The notes under the pieces: generated by a model
Databases searched by the model: none
The model's input: the letters and a program-made list of their open reading frames with translations, nothing else
Told to the model about the DNA's origin: nothing
Origin: Pseudomonadota bacterium
Lineage (GTDB): Bacteria; Pseudomonadota; Alphaproteobacteria; Sphingomonadales; Sphingomonadaceae
Length of the DNA: 8,375 nucleotides
Direction: 5' to 3'
NCBI GenBank assembly: GCA_023424095.1
Contig: JAFAEG010000087.1
Location: 1-8,375 of the forward strand
Position numbers and translations under genes: made by a program
Part shown: positions 1 to 5,737 of the stretch, piece after piece
Layout: every line of letters starts with the position of its first letter
Position numbering within the stretch: the stretch's first letter is position 1

Positions 1-75
1 GACTTGACTCGCCGCGCCGCCGCGCGCGACGGCAGCCGCGCCCCGCCGCGCGGACGGCCCCCGGAATTTCGCTGA
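1..75 (+). CDS. possible C-terminal tail of an unidentified upstream gene (partial)
   Basis: Frame 1 is open from the first base to a TGA at 73-75. That stop overlaps the queE ATG (75-77) in the TGATG pattern typical of translationally coupled genes. The 24 visible residues are rich in Arg, Ala and Pro and match no family I recognise; they do not resemble the conserved C-termini of QueC or QueD, the usual queE neighbours. The stretch could equally be non-coding GC-rich DNA that happens to be open. Frame 3, in phase with queE, is also open here. The call rests only on the overlap geometry. Confidence 0.25.
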   Translation, partial: DLTRRAAARDGSRAPPRGRPPEFR

Positions 76-830
76 TGCCCAATCTGATGCTTGCCACGAC
101 CCGGCCCGGCGAGCCCGAAATCTTCCATTCCCTGCAGGGCGAAGGCGTCGCCGCCGGCCGGCCGAGCGTGTTCGTGCGGCTGTCGAACTGCAATTTGCAC
201 TGCATCTGGTGCGACACGCCCTACACGTGGAATTTCGAAGGCACGCCCTTCCCGCATCGGGCGGACTCGTCGGGCGGGCCGGCGAAATATGAGCGGGCTG
301 CGAACCGGGTCACCTGGCCTGTCGAGCGCGCTGCCGAGGCGATCCGCGCCTTCGGATGCCGCCACCTCGTCTTCACCGGCGGCGAGCCCTTGCTGCAGCA
401 GCCGGCGCTGGCGGCTTTGTGCGATGCACTGGGGCCGGACTTTCACGTCGAGATCGAGAGCAACGGCACGGTCCCGCTCACGCCCGCCTTCGACGCCCAT
501 GTCGACCAGCTCAACCTGTCGGTGAAGCTGGCCCATTCCGGGAATGACGAGACGGAGCGGCTGAAGCCGGCGGTGATCGCCGCTTTTGCCGCCGATCCGC
601 GCGCCTGGTTCAAATTCGTGGTCGCGACGCCCGCAGATGTGGACGAGGTCGATGCGCTGGCGGCGGACCATGGCATCGCAGCAGCGCGAATCCTGCTGAT
701 GCCGGAAGGGGTGAGCAGCGCGGCATTGCGTTCGCGGGAGGCCTGGCTCGCGCCCTTGTGCCTGGCGCGCGGCTACCGGCTAAGCGACCGGCTGCACATC
801 CATCTGTACGGCGATACGCGCGGGACCTGA
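75..830 (+). CDS. queE: 7-carboxy-7-deazaguanine synthase (radical SAM)
   Basis: QueE is a cytosolic radical-SAM enzyme that contracts the ring of 6-carboxy-5,6,7,8-tetrahydropterin to 7-carboxy-7-deazaguanine, using SAM, Mg2+ and a [4Fe-4S] cluster. This step leads to preQ0 and queuosine in tRNA. The 251-residue protein shows the N-terminal substrate motif FHSLQGEG (17-24). The cluster motif CX3CX2C is C39, C43 and C46, within CNLHCIWCDTPYTW. A SAM-contacting TGGEP lies at 101-105, and the family C-terminus HIHLYGDTRGT closes the protein. E. coli QueE is 223 aa; the extra length is mostly the segment around residues 54-80 between the cluster loop and the next helix. The start at 75 overlaps a possible upstream stop, with a weak GGAA about 8 nt upstream; the ATG at 87 is an alternative. 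No other queuosine gene is visible. The family call is secure. Confidence 0.95.
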   Translation: MPNLMLATTRPGEPEIFHSLQGEGVAAGRPSVFVRLSNCNLHCIWCDTPYTWNFEGTPFPHRADSSGGPAKYERAANRVTWPVERAAEAIRAFGCRHLVFTGGEPLLQQPALAALCDALGPDFHVEIESNGTVPLTPAFDAHVDQLNLSVKLAHSGNDETERLKPAVIAAFAADPRAWFKFVVATPADVDEVDALAADHGIAAARILLMPEGVSSAALRSREAWLAPLCLARGYRLSDRLHIHLYGDTRGT

Positions 831-869
831 GCCCCCGGCGCGGGCGGTCTCACACGGAGACGGGGCGAA

Positions 870-944
<75 letters not shown>

Positions 945-962
945 ATATTCGCTAGCGCACGC

Positions 963-979
963 GGCTTCTTCACGAAGCC
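963..979 (-). other. hairpin in the 5' leader of the tRNA-Thr transcript
   Basis: GGCTTC (963-968) and GAAGCC (974-979) form a perfect 6-bp stem with a 5-nt loop, 19 nt upstream of the mature tRNA 5' end. It has no T-tract on either strand, so it is unlikely to be a terminator. It may be a leader structure removed by RNase P or other processing, or it may be chance in GC-rich DNA. Confidence 0.3.
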
Positions 980-999
980 TCCGGGCGGCGGACGCGGCG

Positions 1000-1028
1000 C
1001 TATGGCCGCTGGTGGCGCTTTGTGTCAA
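1000..1028 (-). promoter_or_regulatory. predicted promoter of the tRNA-Thr gene
   Basis: On the minus strand a perfect -35 box TTGACA (1023-1028) is followed after 17 nt by CCATAG (1000-1005). Shifting by one gives CATAGC with an 18-nt spacer as the -10 element. Transcription would start near 990-995, leaving a leader of roughly 45-50 nt before the mature tRNA 5' end at 944. The -35 is strong and the -10 is weak, as is common for sigma-70 promoters in GC-rich alphaproteobacteria. The -35 lies just upstream of, and partly over, the ribosome-binding region of the divergent small gene that starts at 1039. Confidence 0.5.
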
Positions 1029-1038
1029 GGCGCGGTGC

Positions 1039-1170
1039 ATGAGCAAGGACGCGGAACGCGAGAAAAGGCTGGCCGAGGCGCTGCGCGAGAATCTGAAGCG
1101 GCGCAAGGCGCAGGCCCGGGAGAGCGCGGTTGCCGAGGACAGCTCGAGGTCAGCGGAAGGACGAGAGTGA
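1039..1170 (+). CDS. small highly charged conserved-type protein (43 aa)
   Basis: This is a 43-residue ORF beginning MSKDAEREKRLAEALREN. It is dominated by Arg, Lys and Glu, and residues 3-28 should form one charged helix containing the basic stretch LKRRKAQAR (19-27). There is no signal peptide, membrane segment or cysteine. AAGG at 1027-1030 lies 8 nt before the ATG. The TGA (1168-1170) overlaps the ATG of the TonB-C gene at 1170 (TGATG), which points to a real translated gene coupled to its neighbour. Short proteins with an N-L-K/R-R-R-K-A-Q-A-R core are, from memory, frequent hypothetical proteins in sphingomonads; their function is unknown to me. The basic helix would suit nucleic-acid or acidic-partner binding, but that is only a guess. 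Confidence 0.7.
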   Translation: MSKDAEREKRLAEALRENLKRRKAQARESAVAEDSSRSAEGRE

Positions 1171-1586
1171 TGGGGATGACCTTGGGTCTGATTCTCGCCG
1201 GCCTGGTTGTGCAGCAGGCCCCGGCCAGCGGCGCCACCGCACCGGTCGTCCGAAGCGGCAGCATCTCCAATTCGGATTACCCGCGATCGGCCGTCCGGGC
1301 CCGGGCGCAAGGCGATGTGCTGATCCGCTTTACGGTGACGACGGAGGGCCGCGTGACGGATTGCCGGCCCGAGAGCAGCAGCGGCTCCGTCGCGCTTGAC
1401 GAGCAGGCCTGCAACATCTGGGTCCGGCGGACGCGTTATCGACCGGCGACGGATGCCAGCGGCCAGCCGGTCGCGCAAAGCGCCACGCAGGCCTTTTCGT
1501 GGCGGATCGATAGGCCCTGTCCGCGCGGAGAGCCTGGCCGCGTCTGCATCACGGCATCACGCCCGCAGCCGCTTCGAAGCAATTAG
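1170..1586 (+). CDS. secreted TonB C-terminal-domain protein
   Basis: This 138-residue protein has an N-terminal hydrophobic stretch (residues 3-15) followed by QQAPASGA, consistent with a signal peptide or a short membrane anchor. Residues about 32-114 match the TonB C-terminal fold: an SDYP motif, GDVLIRFTVTTEGRVTDC (48-65), then SSGSVALDEQAC (70-81) and RYRPATDASGQPV (89-101). It lacks the proline-rich spacer and long N-terminus of a true TonB, and no exbB or exbD is nearby, so energy transduction to an outer-membrane receptor is doubtful. A periplasmic TonB-C domain protein of unknown role is the safer reading. C65 with C81 and C117 with C126 could form disulfides. The same frame is open from 888, but that would run across the tRNA gene; the ATG at 1170, coupled to the preceding small gene, is chosen instead. 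Confidence 0.8.
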   Translation: MGMTLGLILAGLVVQQAPASGATAPVVRSGSISNSDYPRSAVRARAQGDVLIRFTVTTEGRVTDCRPESSSGSVALDEQACNIWVRRTRYRPATDASGQPVAQSATQAFSWRIDRPCPRGEPGRVCITASRPQPLRSN

Positions 1587-1593
1587 GCTGCAA

Positions 1594-1644
1594 CGCCTGG
1601 CGCCGTCGCCCTGCAGAAAAGCCGGCAGGCGCGAAAAGGCGCCT
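1594..1644. terminator. possible bidirectional terminator between convergent genes
   Basis: The gap between the TonB-C gene (+) and the cupin gene (-) holds two inverted repeats. AGGCGC (1627-1632) and GCGCCT (1639-1644) make a 6-bp stem with loop GAAAAG, reaching into the cupin stop codon. CGCCCTGC (1607-1614) and GCAGGCG (1625-1631) pair with one bulged C. Short A-runs (1617-1620, 1634-1637) would read as U-runs in the minus-strand transcript. No canonical long U-tract directly follows a strong stem, so this is a weak call supported mainly by its position. Confidence 0.3.
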
Positions 1645-2044
1645 AGCGCGGGCGGTGCTGGGTGCCGAGGCCGGCGGTGATGAACAAAGCCGCGGCCTCG
1701 CCTTCGACGTCGGCGGTGTGCCAGACGCCGGGCGGGTTGATCGCATAATCGCCGGGACCGATCGTCACCGTCGCGGTGCCGCCATCGGGAAATTGCTGGT
1801 GGAGGACCATGCTGCCTTCCAGGCAGAGCACGACCTCGTCGCCGGCCGGATGCATTTCCCACGCATTCCAGCTTTCGGTGAAGCGGTACATGCTGACCAG
1901 CCGCCCCTCCGCGCCGTCGCCGGCATGGCGCTCGTCATAGCCCTGATACCATTCCATCCCGGTCATTTCCGGCTGGGCGACCGCGGTCGCACCCAGGCCG
2001 AGATGGATCGGGTGACGGTAAAGGTTGCCGGCGGGATCGCTCAT
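1643..2044 (-). CDS. small single-domain cupin protein
   Basis: This is a 133-residue protein starting MSDPAGNLYRHP. Residues about 55-125 form a cupin beta-barrel. The first motif region is WEMHPAGDEVVLCLEGSM (62-79), with H65, D69 and E70 as plausible metal ligands. The second is GPGDYAINPPGVWHT (96-110), with H109. This layout matches the small cupin_2 proteins that bind a divalent metal; the substrate cannot be read from the sequence. The ATG (2042-2044) overlaps the TGA of the upstream aminopeptidase P gene by four bases (ATGA), so translation is probably coupled and both genes share one transcript. The frame stays open further upstream, but those codons lie antiparallel in phase inside the peptidase gene and give an Arg-rich nonsense protein, so the start at 2044 is preferred. 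Confidence 0.82.
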   Translation of the reverse strand: MSDPAGNLYRHPIHLGLGATAVAQPEMTGMEWYQGYDERHAGDGAEGRLVSMYRFTESWNAWEMHPAGDEVVLCLEGSMVLHQQFPDGGTATVTIGPGDYAINPPGVWHTADVEGEAAALFITAGLGTQHRPR

Positions 2045-3834
2045 AGCGGCGCGCACTGATTTTCGAGCCAGGTCAGCGCCGGGCCATCGACCTGCGGACC
2101 GATGATGCGCAGCACGTCGGCATGATAGGCATCGGTCCAGGCGCGTTCGGCCGGGCTGAGCATGGCGACGTCGATCAGCTCGCGGGCGATCGGCGCGAAG
2201 GTCAACGTCTCGAAGCCGAGCATCTCCTTCTCCGCACCCTCGACCTCGACCGGCACGACCAGCACCAGATTTTCGATGCGGATGCCGTAGGCGCCGGTCT
2301 TGTAATAGCCGGGCTCGTTGGAGAGGATCATCCCGGCCCTGAGCGGCTCGTCGCCGCCGGCCTGGCCGGAGCCGGCCGAGGCGATGCGCTGCGGGCCTTC
2401 GTGCACGCTCAGGAAGGAGCCGACGCCGTGGCCGGTGCCGTGGGCGTAATCGAGCCCGGCCTGCCACAAGGGCGCGCGGGCGAAGCTGTCCAATTGGCTG
2501 CCGCGCGTGCCGGCCGGGAAGCGGGCGGCGGCGATGCCGATATGGCCCTGCAGCACGCGGGTGAAGCGGTCGCGCATTTCCTGCGTCGGTTCGCCGATCG
2601 CGAGCGTGCGGGTCACGTCAGTGGTGCCGTCCGCATATTGGCCACCCGAATCGACCAGATAGAGCGAGTTCATTTCCAGCGGGCGGTTGGTCGCCTCGTT
2701 CACGCGATAGTGAATGATCGCGCCGTTCGGGCCGGCGCCGGAAATGGTGTCGAAGCTCAAATCCCTCAGCACGCCGCTGGCGGCGCGGAATTCCTCCAGC
2801 TTGGCGACGGCCTTCAGCTCGTCCACCTCGCCCTTCGGCGCTTCGGTGACGATCCAGTGGAGGAACTTCACCAACGCCGCGCCGTCGCGGGCCTGGGCGG
2901 CGCGATGGCCGCTAATCTCCGCCTCGTTCTTGATCGCCTTGGGCAAGACGGCCGGATCGCGCTTCGACACGATCTTCGCGCCGGCGGCGGTCAAAGCGTC
3001 GAACACCGCCGCGACCGAACGTTCCGGATCGACCACGATCGTCTTGCCGGCGAGGCTGCGCAGATGCGGCTCGAAAGCGTCCCGCTCATGCAGGCGCACG
3101 CCGTTGCCGAGATGCTGGCGCACATCGTCGCCCACTTTCTCGCCGGCCACGAACAGATCGGCGGTGCCGTCCGCCTGCACGAGCGCGAAGGCCAGAGCGA
3201 CCGGCGTGCGCGAGACATCGGCGCCGCGCACGTTGAAGGTCCAGGCGATGCTGTCCAGGGCCGCCAGCACCGCCGCGTCGGCATGCTGCTCGCCCAGCCA
3301 TTCGGCCATTTCCTGACGCTTGGCCGCGGAGGATTTGCCCGCATATTGGTCGCCCTGCACGATCAGCCGGGCGCGCGACGGCTCCGGCCGGTCGGCCCAC
3401 ACCGCGTCGATCGGATTGCGGCGCACCGCGACCAGTTCGGCGCCCCGCGCCGCCAGCGCCTCGGTCGCCTTGTCCACCCAGTCGCGCGTATGCAGCCACG
3501 GATCATAGCCGATCCGGCCGCCCTGCGGCGCGTGCTCCGACAGATATTCGGCAATGCTGGTCTGCGGCACAGACTGGTAGGACCAGTGGGCGGCATCGAC
3601 CTGATCGCGGACCTGCAGGGTGTAGCGCCCGTCGGTGAAGATCGCCGCTTCTTCCGGCAGCACCACGGCCGAACCGGCCGAGCCTTCGAAGCCGGTCAGC
3701 CAGGCGAGCCGCTGGGCATATTCGCCGACATATTCGCTCATATGCTCATCGGTCAGCGGCACGACGAAGCCGTCCAGGCGGTCGGCCTTCAATTGCTCGC
3801 GCAAAGCGGTGAGACGGTCGGTGTAACTGGACAT
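2041..3834 (-). CDS. pepP: aminopeptidase P family metallopeptidase (M24B, Xaa-Pro aminopeptidase)
   Basis: The enzyme removes an N-terminal residue that precedes proline, using two Mn2+-type metal ions. At 597 residues it is the long, three-domain form (eukaryotic XPNPEP1-like) rather than the roughly 440-residue E. coli PepP. Two creatinase-type N-terminal domains (about 5-150 and 155-300) precede the pita-bread catalytic domain (about 310-530), and a short M24 C-terminal extension (about 535-597) ends the protein. The five metal ligands are all present with family spacing: D395 (DSGGQY), D406 (TTDVTRT), H469 (HGTGHGVG), E507 (SNEPGYY) and E521 (RIENLV). No signal peptide is seen, so it is probably cytosolic. 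GAGGA (3841-3845) lies 6 nt before the ATG. It is first in a two-gene unit with the cupin and diverges from the AraC regulator. The family is certain; the symbol is used in the broad sense. Confidence 0.93.
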   Translation of the reverse strand: MSSYTDRLTALREQLKADRLDGFVVPLTDEHMSEYVGEYAQRLAWLTGFEGSAGSAVVLPEEAAIFTDGRYTLQVRDQVDAAHWSYQSVPQTSIAEYLSEHAPQGGRIGYDPWLHTRDWVDKATEALAARGAELVAVRRNPIDAVWADRPEPSRARLIVQGDQYAGKSSAAKRQEMAEWLGEQHADAAVLAALDSIAWTFNVRGADVSRTPVALAFALVQADGTADLFVAGEKVGDDVRQHLGNGVRLHERDAFEPHLRSLAGKTIVVDPERSVAAVFDALTAAGAKIVSKRDPAVLPKAIKNEAEISGHRAAQARDGAALVKFLHWIVTEAPKGEVDELKAVAKLEEFRAASGVLRDLSFDTISGAGPNGAIIHYRVNEATNRPLEMNSLYLVDSGGQYADGTTDVTRTLAIGEPTQEMRDRFTRVLQGHIGIAAARFPAGTRGSQLDSFARAPLWQAGLDYAHGTGHGVGSFLSVHEGPQRIASAGSGQAGGDEPLRAGMILSNEPGYYKTGAYGIRIENLVLVVPVEVEGAEKEMLGFETLTFAPIARELIDVAMLSPAERAWTDAYHADVLRIIGPQVDGPALTWLENQCAPL

Positions 3835-3868
3835 GGCGATTCCTCGAACGATTTCGTGGCCCGTGCGC

Positions 3869-3876
3869 GCTATAGC
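3869..3876. promoter_or_regulatory. palindromic GCTATAGC, possible shared -10 for divergent genes
   Basis: The 85-bp gap between the aminopeptidase P start (3834) and the AraC start (3920) contains the 8-bp palindrome GCTATAGC. It offers a TATAGC or CTATAG hexamer on both strands, about 35 nt from the pepP start and 44 nt from the regulator start. No good TTGACA-like -35 sits 16-18 nt away in either direction, so promoter assignment is tentative. An autoregulating AraC protein could bind this gap, but no clear operator repeat is visible. Confidence 0.3.
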
Positions 3877-3900
3877 CCGACTCCTGGCGGCGAGGACAGG

Positions 3901-3909
3901 GGAAGGAGG
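3901..3909 (+). promoter_or_regulatory. ribosome binding site fixing the AraC-regulator GTG start
   Basis: GGAAGGAGG is the strongest Shine-Dalgarno-like sequence in this gap. It ends 10 nt before an in-frame GTG at 3920. The alternative ATG at 3833 lies on top of the divergent pepP start codon and has no such site, so the GTG is the better start. Confidence 0.55.
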
Positions 3910-3919
3910 CGGCGAGGCG

Positions 3920-4750
3920 GTGGCGACGGCACAAAATTGCTGGCTGTTTCGGGCGCCGGGCCCGCTGGACCGGGTTGAGGCCTGCTTCGCGGGCGCGGCC
4001 TACACACCGCACCGGCACGACACCTATGCGATCGGCCTCACGCTCGCCGGCGTGCAGCAATTCGATTATCGCGGCGCGACCCGCAATTCGCTGCCCGGCG
4101 AGATCGTCGTGCTTCACCCGGACGAGCAGCATGACGGCCGGGCCGGCGACGATCGCGCCTTTCGCTATCGCAGCCTCTATCTGGCCCCGGCCGAGATCCA
4201 GGCGATGACGGGCCGCGGCACCCTGCCCTTCGTCGCCGGCGGGGTGTCGGCCGATCCCGGGCTGAAGCGGGCGGCGCGGGCGCTGCTGGCGGATTTCGAA
4301 CGGCCGATCACCGGCCTGGAACTCCAGGACGGCCTCTACGATCTGGCGGTCGCGCTGGGGCAAGCGGCTGGGCGCGCGGCCGAGCCGGCGACCGTCAACC
4401 GCCGCGCCGCCGGCCGGGCGCGGGCCTATATCGAGGCGCATCTGGACCGAGCGATTTCGCTCGCCGACCTGGAGGCCGAGACCGGGCATGGGCGCTGGCA
4501 ATTGTCCCGCGACTTTCGCGCGATGTTCGGCACCAGCCCCTATCGCTATCTGGTCATGCGCCGGCTCGACCGGGCCCGGCAGATGCTGCTGGACGGGCAC
4601 GGCCTGGCCGACGCCGCGCATGCAAGCGGCTTCGCCGACCAGAGCCATTTCAGCCGCATGTTCAAGCGCGCCTTCGGCCTCACCCCGCGCGTCTGGCAGC
4701 GCGCGCTGACCGCACGATCGTTCAAGACCGGGGCCGGACAGTCCGCCTAG
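3920..4750 (+). CDS. AraC-family transcriptional regulator
   Basis: This 276-residue protein (GTG start) has a cupin-type ligand-binding N-domain and a C-terminal AraC/XylS double helix-turn-helix. The N-domain shows YTPHRHDTYAIGLTLAGVQ (28-46) and PGEIVVLHPDEQHDG (59-73), typical of AraC sensors that bind a small molecule. The DNA-binding part spans about 165-265: AISLADLEAETG for the first HTH, then ADAAHASGFADQSHFSRMFK (230-249) and the signature end FGLTPRVWQ. The frame is open back to an ATG at 3833, but that would add 29 residues unlike the family and overlap the pepP start codon. The gene diverges from pepP and runs into the CPBP protease gene after 8 bp, so one or both may be targets. 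The inducer cannot be inferred. Confidence 0.9.
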   Translation: MATAQNCWLFRAPGPLDRVEACFAGAAYTPHRHDTYAIGLTLAGVQQFDYRGATRNSLPGEIVVLHPDEQHDGRAGDDRAFRYRSLYLAPAEIQAMTGRGTLPFVAGGVSADPGLKRAARALLADFERPITGLELQDGLYDLAVALGQAAGRAAEPATVNRRAAGRARAYIEAHLDRAISLADLEAETGHGRWQLSRDFRAMFGTSPYRYLVMRRLDRARQMLLDGHGLADAAHASGFADQSHFSRMFKRAFGLTPRVWQRALTARSFKTGAGQSA

Positions 4751-4758
4751 CGAGGGCC

Positions 4759-5646
4759 GTGGCCCGGCCTGAATCAGCGATATTTTCCGACGCGCCGGCC
4801 AAAGGCTGGCTGCCCTGGGGCCTGCTCGCGCCCGTCCTGACCGTCATTTTCGTGCTGATCCCGGTGCTGGCGACGCTCGCGCCGATGGCGGCGCTTGGGC
4901 TGGTCGACGACAGCGGCGATCCGATCGGCACCAACGGCCTGATCGCCTTCCTGCTGCCGCCCTTCGCGCTGACCGGCCTGCTCGTCCTCGCCTGGGTCCG
5001 CTTCGTCGAGCGGCGGCCGCTGGCGACGATCGGCCTGACCGGCGCGCGGCCGGTTCGCACCTTCCTGATCGGGCTGGCGATTGGTGCCGCGACGATCCTG
5101 GCCGTGGTCGTGGCGATCTGGCTCGCCGGCGGCTTTGCGGCATCGGCTTTTGCCCCCGCTTTCCTGTCGCCCGCCGCGCTTGGCGGGATCGCGATCCTGC
5201 TCGCCGCCTTCGCGGTGCAGGCGAGCGTCGAGGAATTGCTGTTCCGCGGCTGGCTGCTCTCGCTGGCCGCGCGCAAGTTCGGCCTCCCGGTGGCGGTGGC
5301 GCTGAGTTCGATCACCTTTGCCTTCCTGCATTTCTCGCCGTCGCAGCCCTTGCTGATGACCGTGAACATGCTGCTCTTTTCGGGCTTCGCCTGCTGCTGG
5401 GCGATCCGGGCCGGGAATGTCTGGGGCGTGATGGGCTGGCATGTCGGCTGGAACTGGCTGCTCGCGACCGGCTTCGAACTGCCGGTCACCGGGCTCGACG
5501 CCGGGCTTCCGGCCTTGCTCGTCCAGCTGGGCCCGGCCGGCCCCGACTGGCTCACCGGCGGCGCGGACGGGCCGGAGGGCAGCATCCTGTGCACCCTCTT
5601 CTTCCTCGCCGGCATCGCCTTGCTCACCCGCCGCCGTCGCGGCTGA
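4759..5646 (+). CDS. CPBP family intramembrane metalloprotease (Abi/CaaX-type)
   Basis: A 295-residue polytopic membrane protein. Hydrophobic segments lie roughly at 21-48, 61-81, 101-124, 138-155, 176-192, 196-216 and 276-290. The three CPBP catalytic motifs are intact: EELLFR with E158, E159 and R163; FAFLH with F187 and H191; and HVGWN with H228 and N232. Relatives include CaaX prenyl protease Rce1 and bacterial bacteriocin-immunity (Abi) proteins, but the substrate here is unknown. The start is a GTG at 4759, with GAGGG (4752-4756) unusually close to it. It lies 8 bp after the AraC regulator stop, so cotranscription and possible control by that regulator are likely. The C-terminus ends in a basic RRRRG, presumably cytosolic. 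Confidence 0.9.
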   Translation: MARPESAIFSDAPAKGWLPWGLLAPVLTVIFVLIPVLATLAPMAALGLVDDSGDPIGTNGLIAFLLPPFALTGLLVLAWVRFVERRPLATIGLTGARPVRTFLIGLAIGAATILAVVVAIWLAGGFAASAFAPAFLSPAALGGIAILLAAFAVQASVEELLFRGWLLSLAARKFGLPVAVALSSITFAFLHFSPSQPLLMTVNMLLFSGFACCWAIRAGNVWGVMGWHVGWNWLLATGFELPVTGLDAGLPALLVQLGPAGPDWLTGGADGPEGSILCTLFFLAGIALLTRRRRG

Positions 5647-5652
5647 GCCGGT

Positions 5653-5674
5653 TGGCCCTTCCCCGGCAGGGCCA
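5653..5674 (+). terminator. hairpin after the CPBP gene, possible weak terminator
   Basis: TGGCCCT (5653-5659) and AGGGCCA (5668-5674) form a perfect 7-bp stem with an 8-nt loop, 7 bp after the CPBP stop codon. No T-run follows, so it is not a canonical intrinsic terminator. Its position at the end of the AraC-CPBP unit and before the S9 peptidase gene supports a role in ending or stabilising the transcript. Confidence 0.35.
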
Positions 5675-5737
5675 TGGCCCGCTAGACGGTGCAATCTCAC
5701 CACTGCGTCGGCCCGGCGCCCGTTACAGGAACTGCCC

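Noticed and set aside
847..861. GTCTC-GAGAC hairpin between queE and the tRNA 3' end as a terminator
   Set aside because: The stem is only 5 bp and no T-run follows on either strand; it may aid 3' processing but cannot be called a terminator.
2122..3978. 618-codon open frame on the plus strand antisense to aminopeptidase P
   Set aside because: Its protein is His/Arg/Ala-rich with no recognisable motif, while the minus strand encodes a complete M24B enzyme with all metal ligands. Long antisense frames are expected in DNA this GC-rich.
3746..4648. 300-codon minus-strand frame antisense to the AraC regulator
   Set aside because: It is antisense to a full AraC double HTH and cupin domain, with low-complexity content and no motif.
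5441..5737. N-terminal extension of the S9 peptidase to 5441
   Set aside because: It lies mostly inside the CPBP coding sequence and gives a Ser/Pro/Arg-rich segment without similarity; a signal peptide and SD support 5738.
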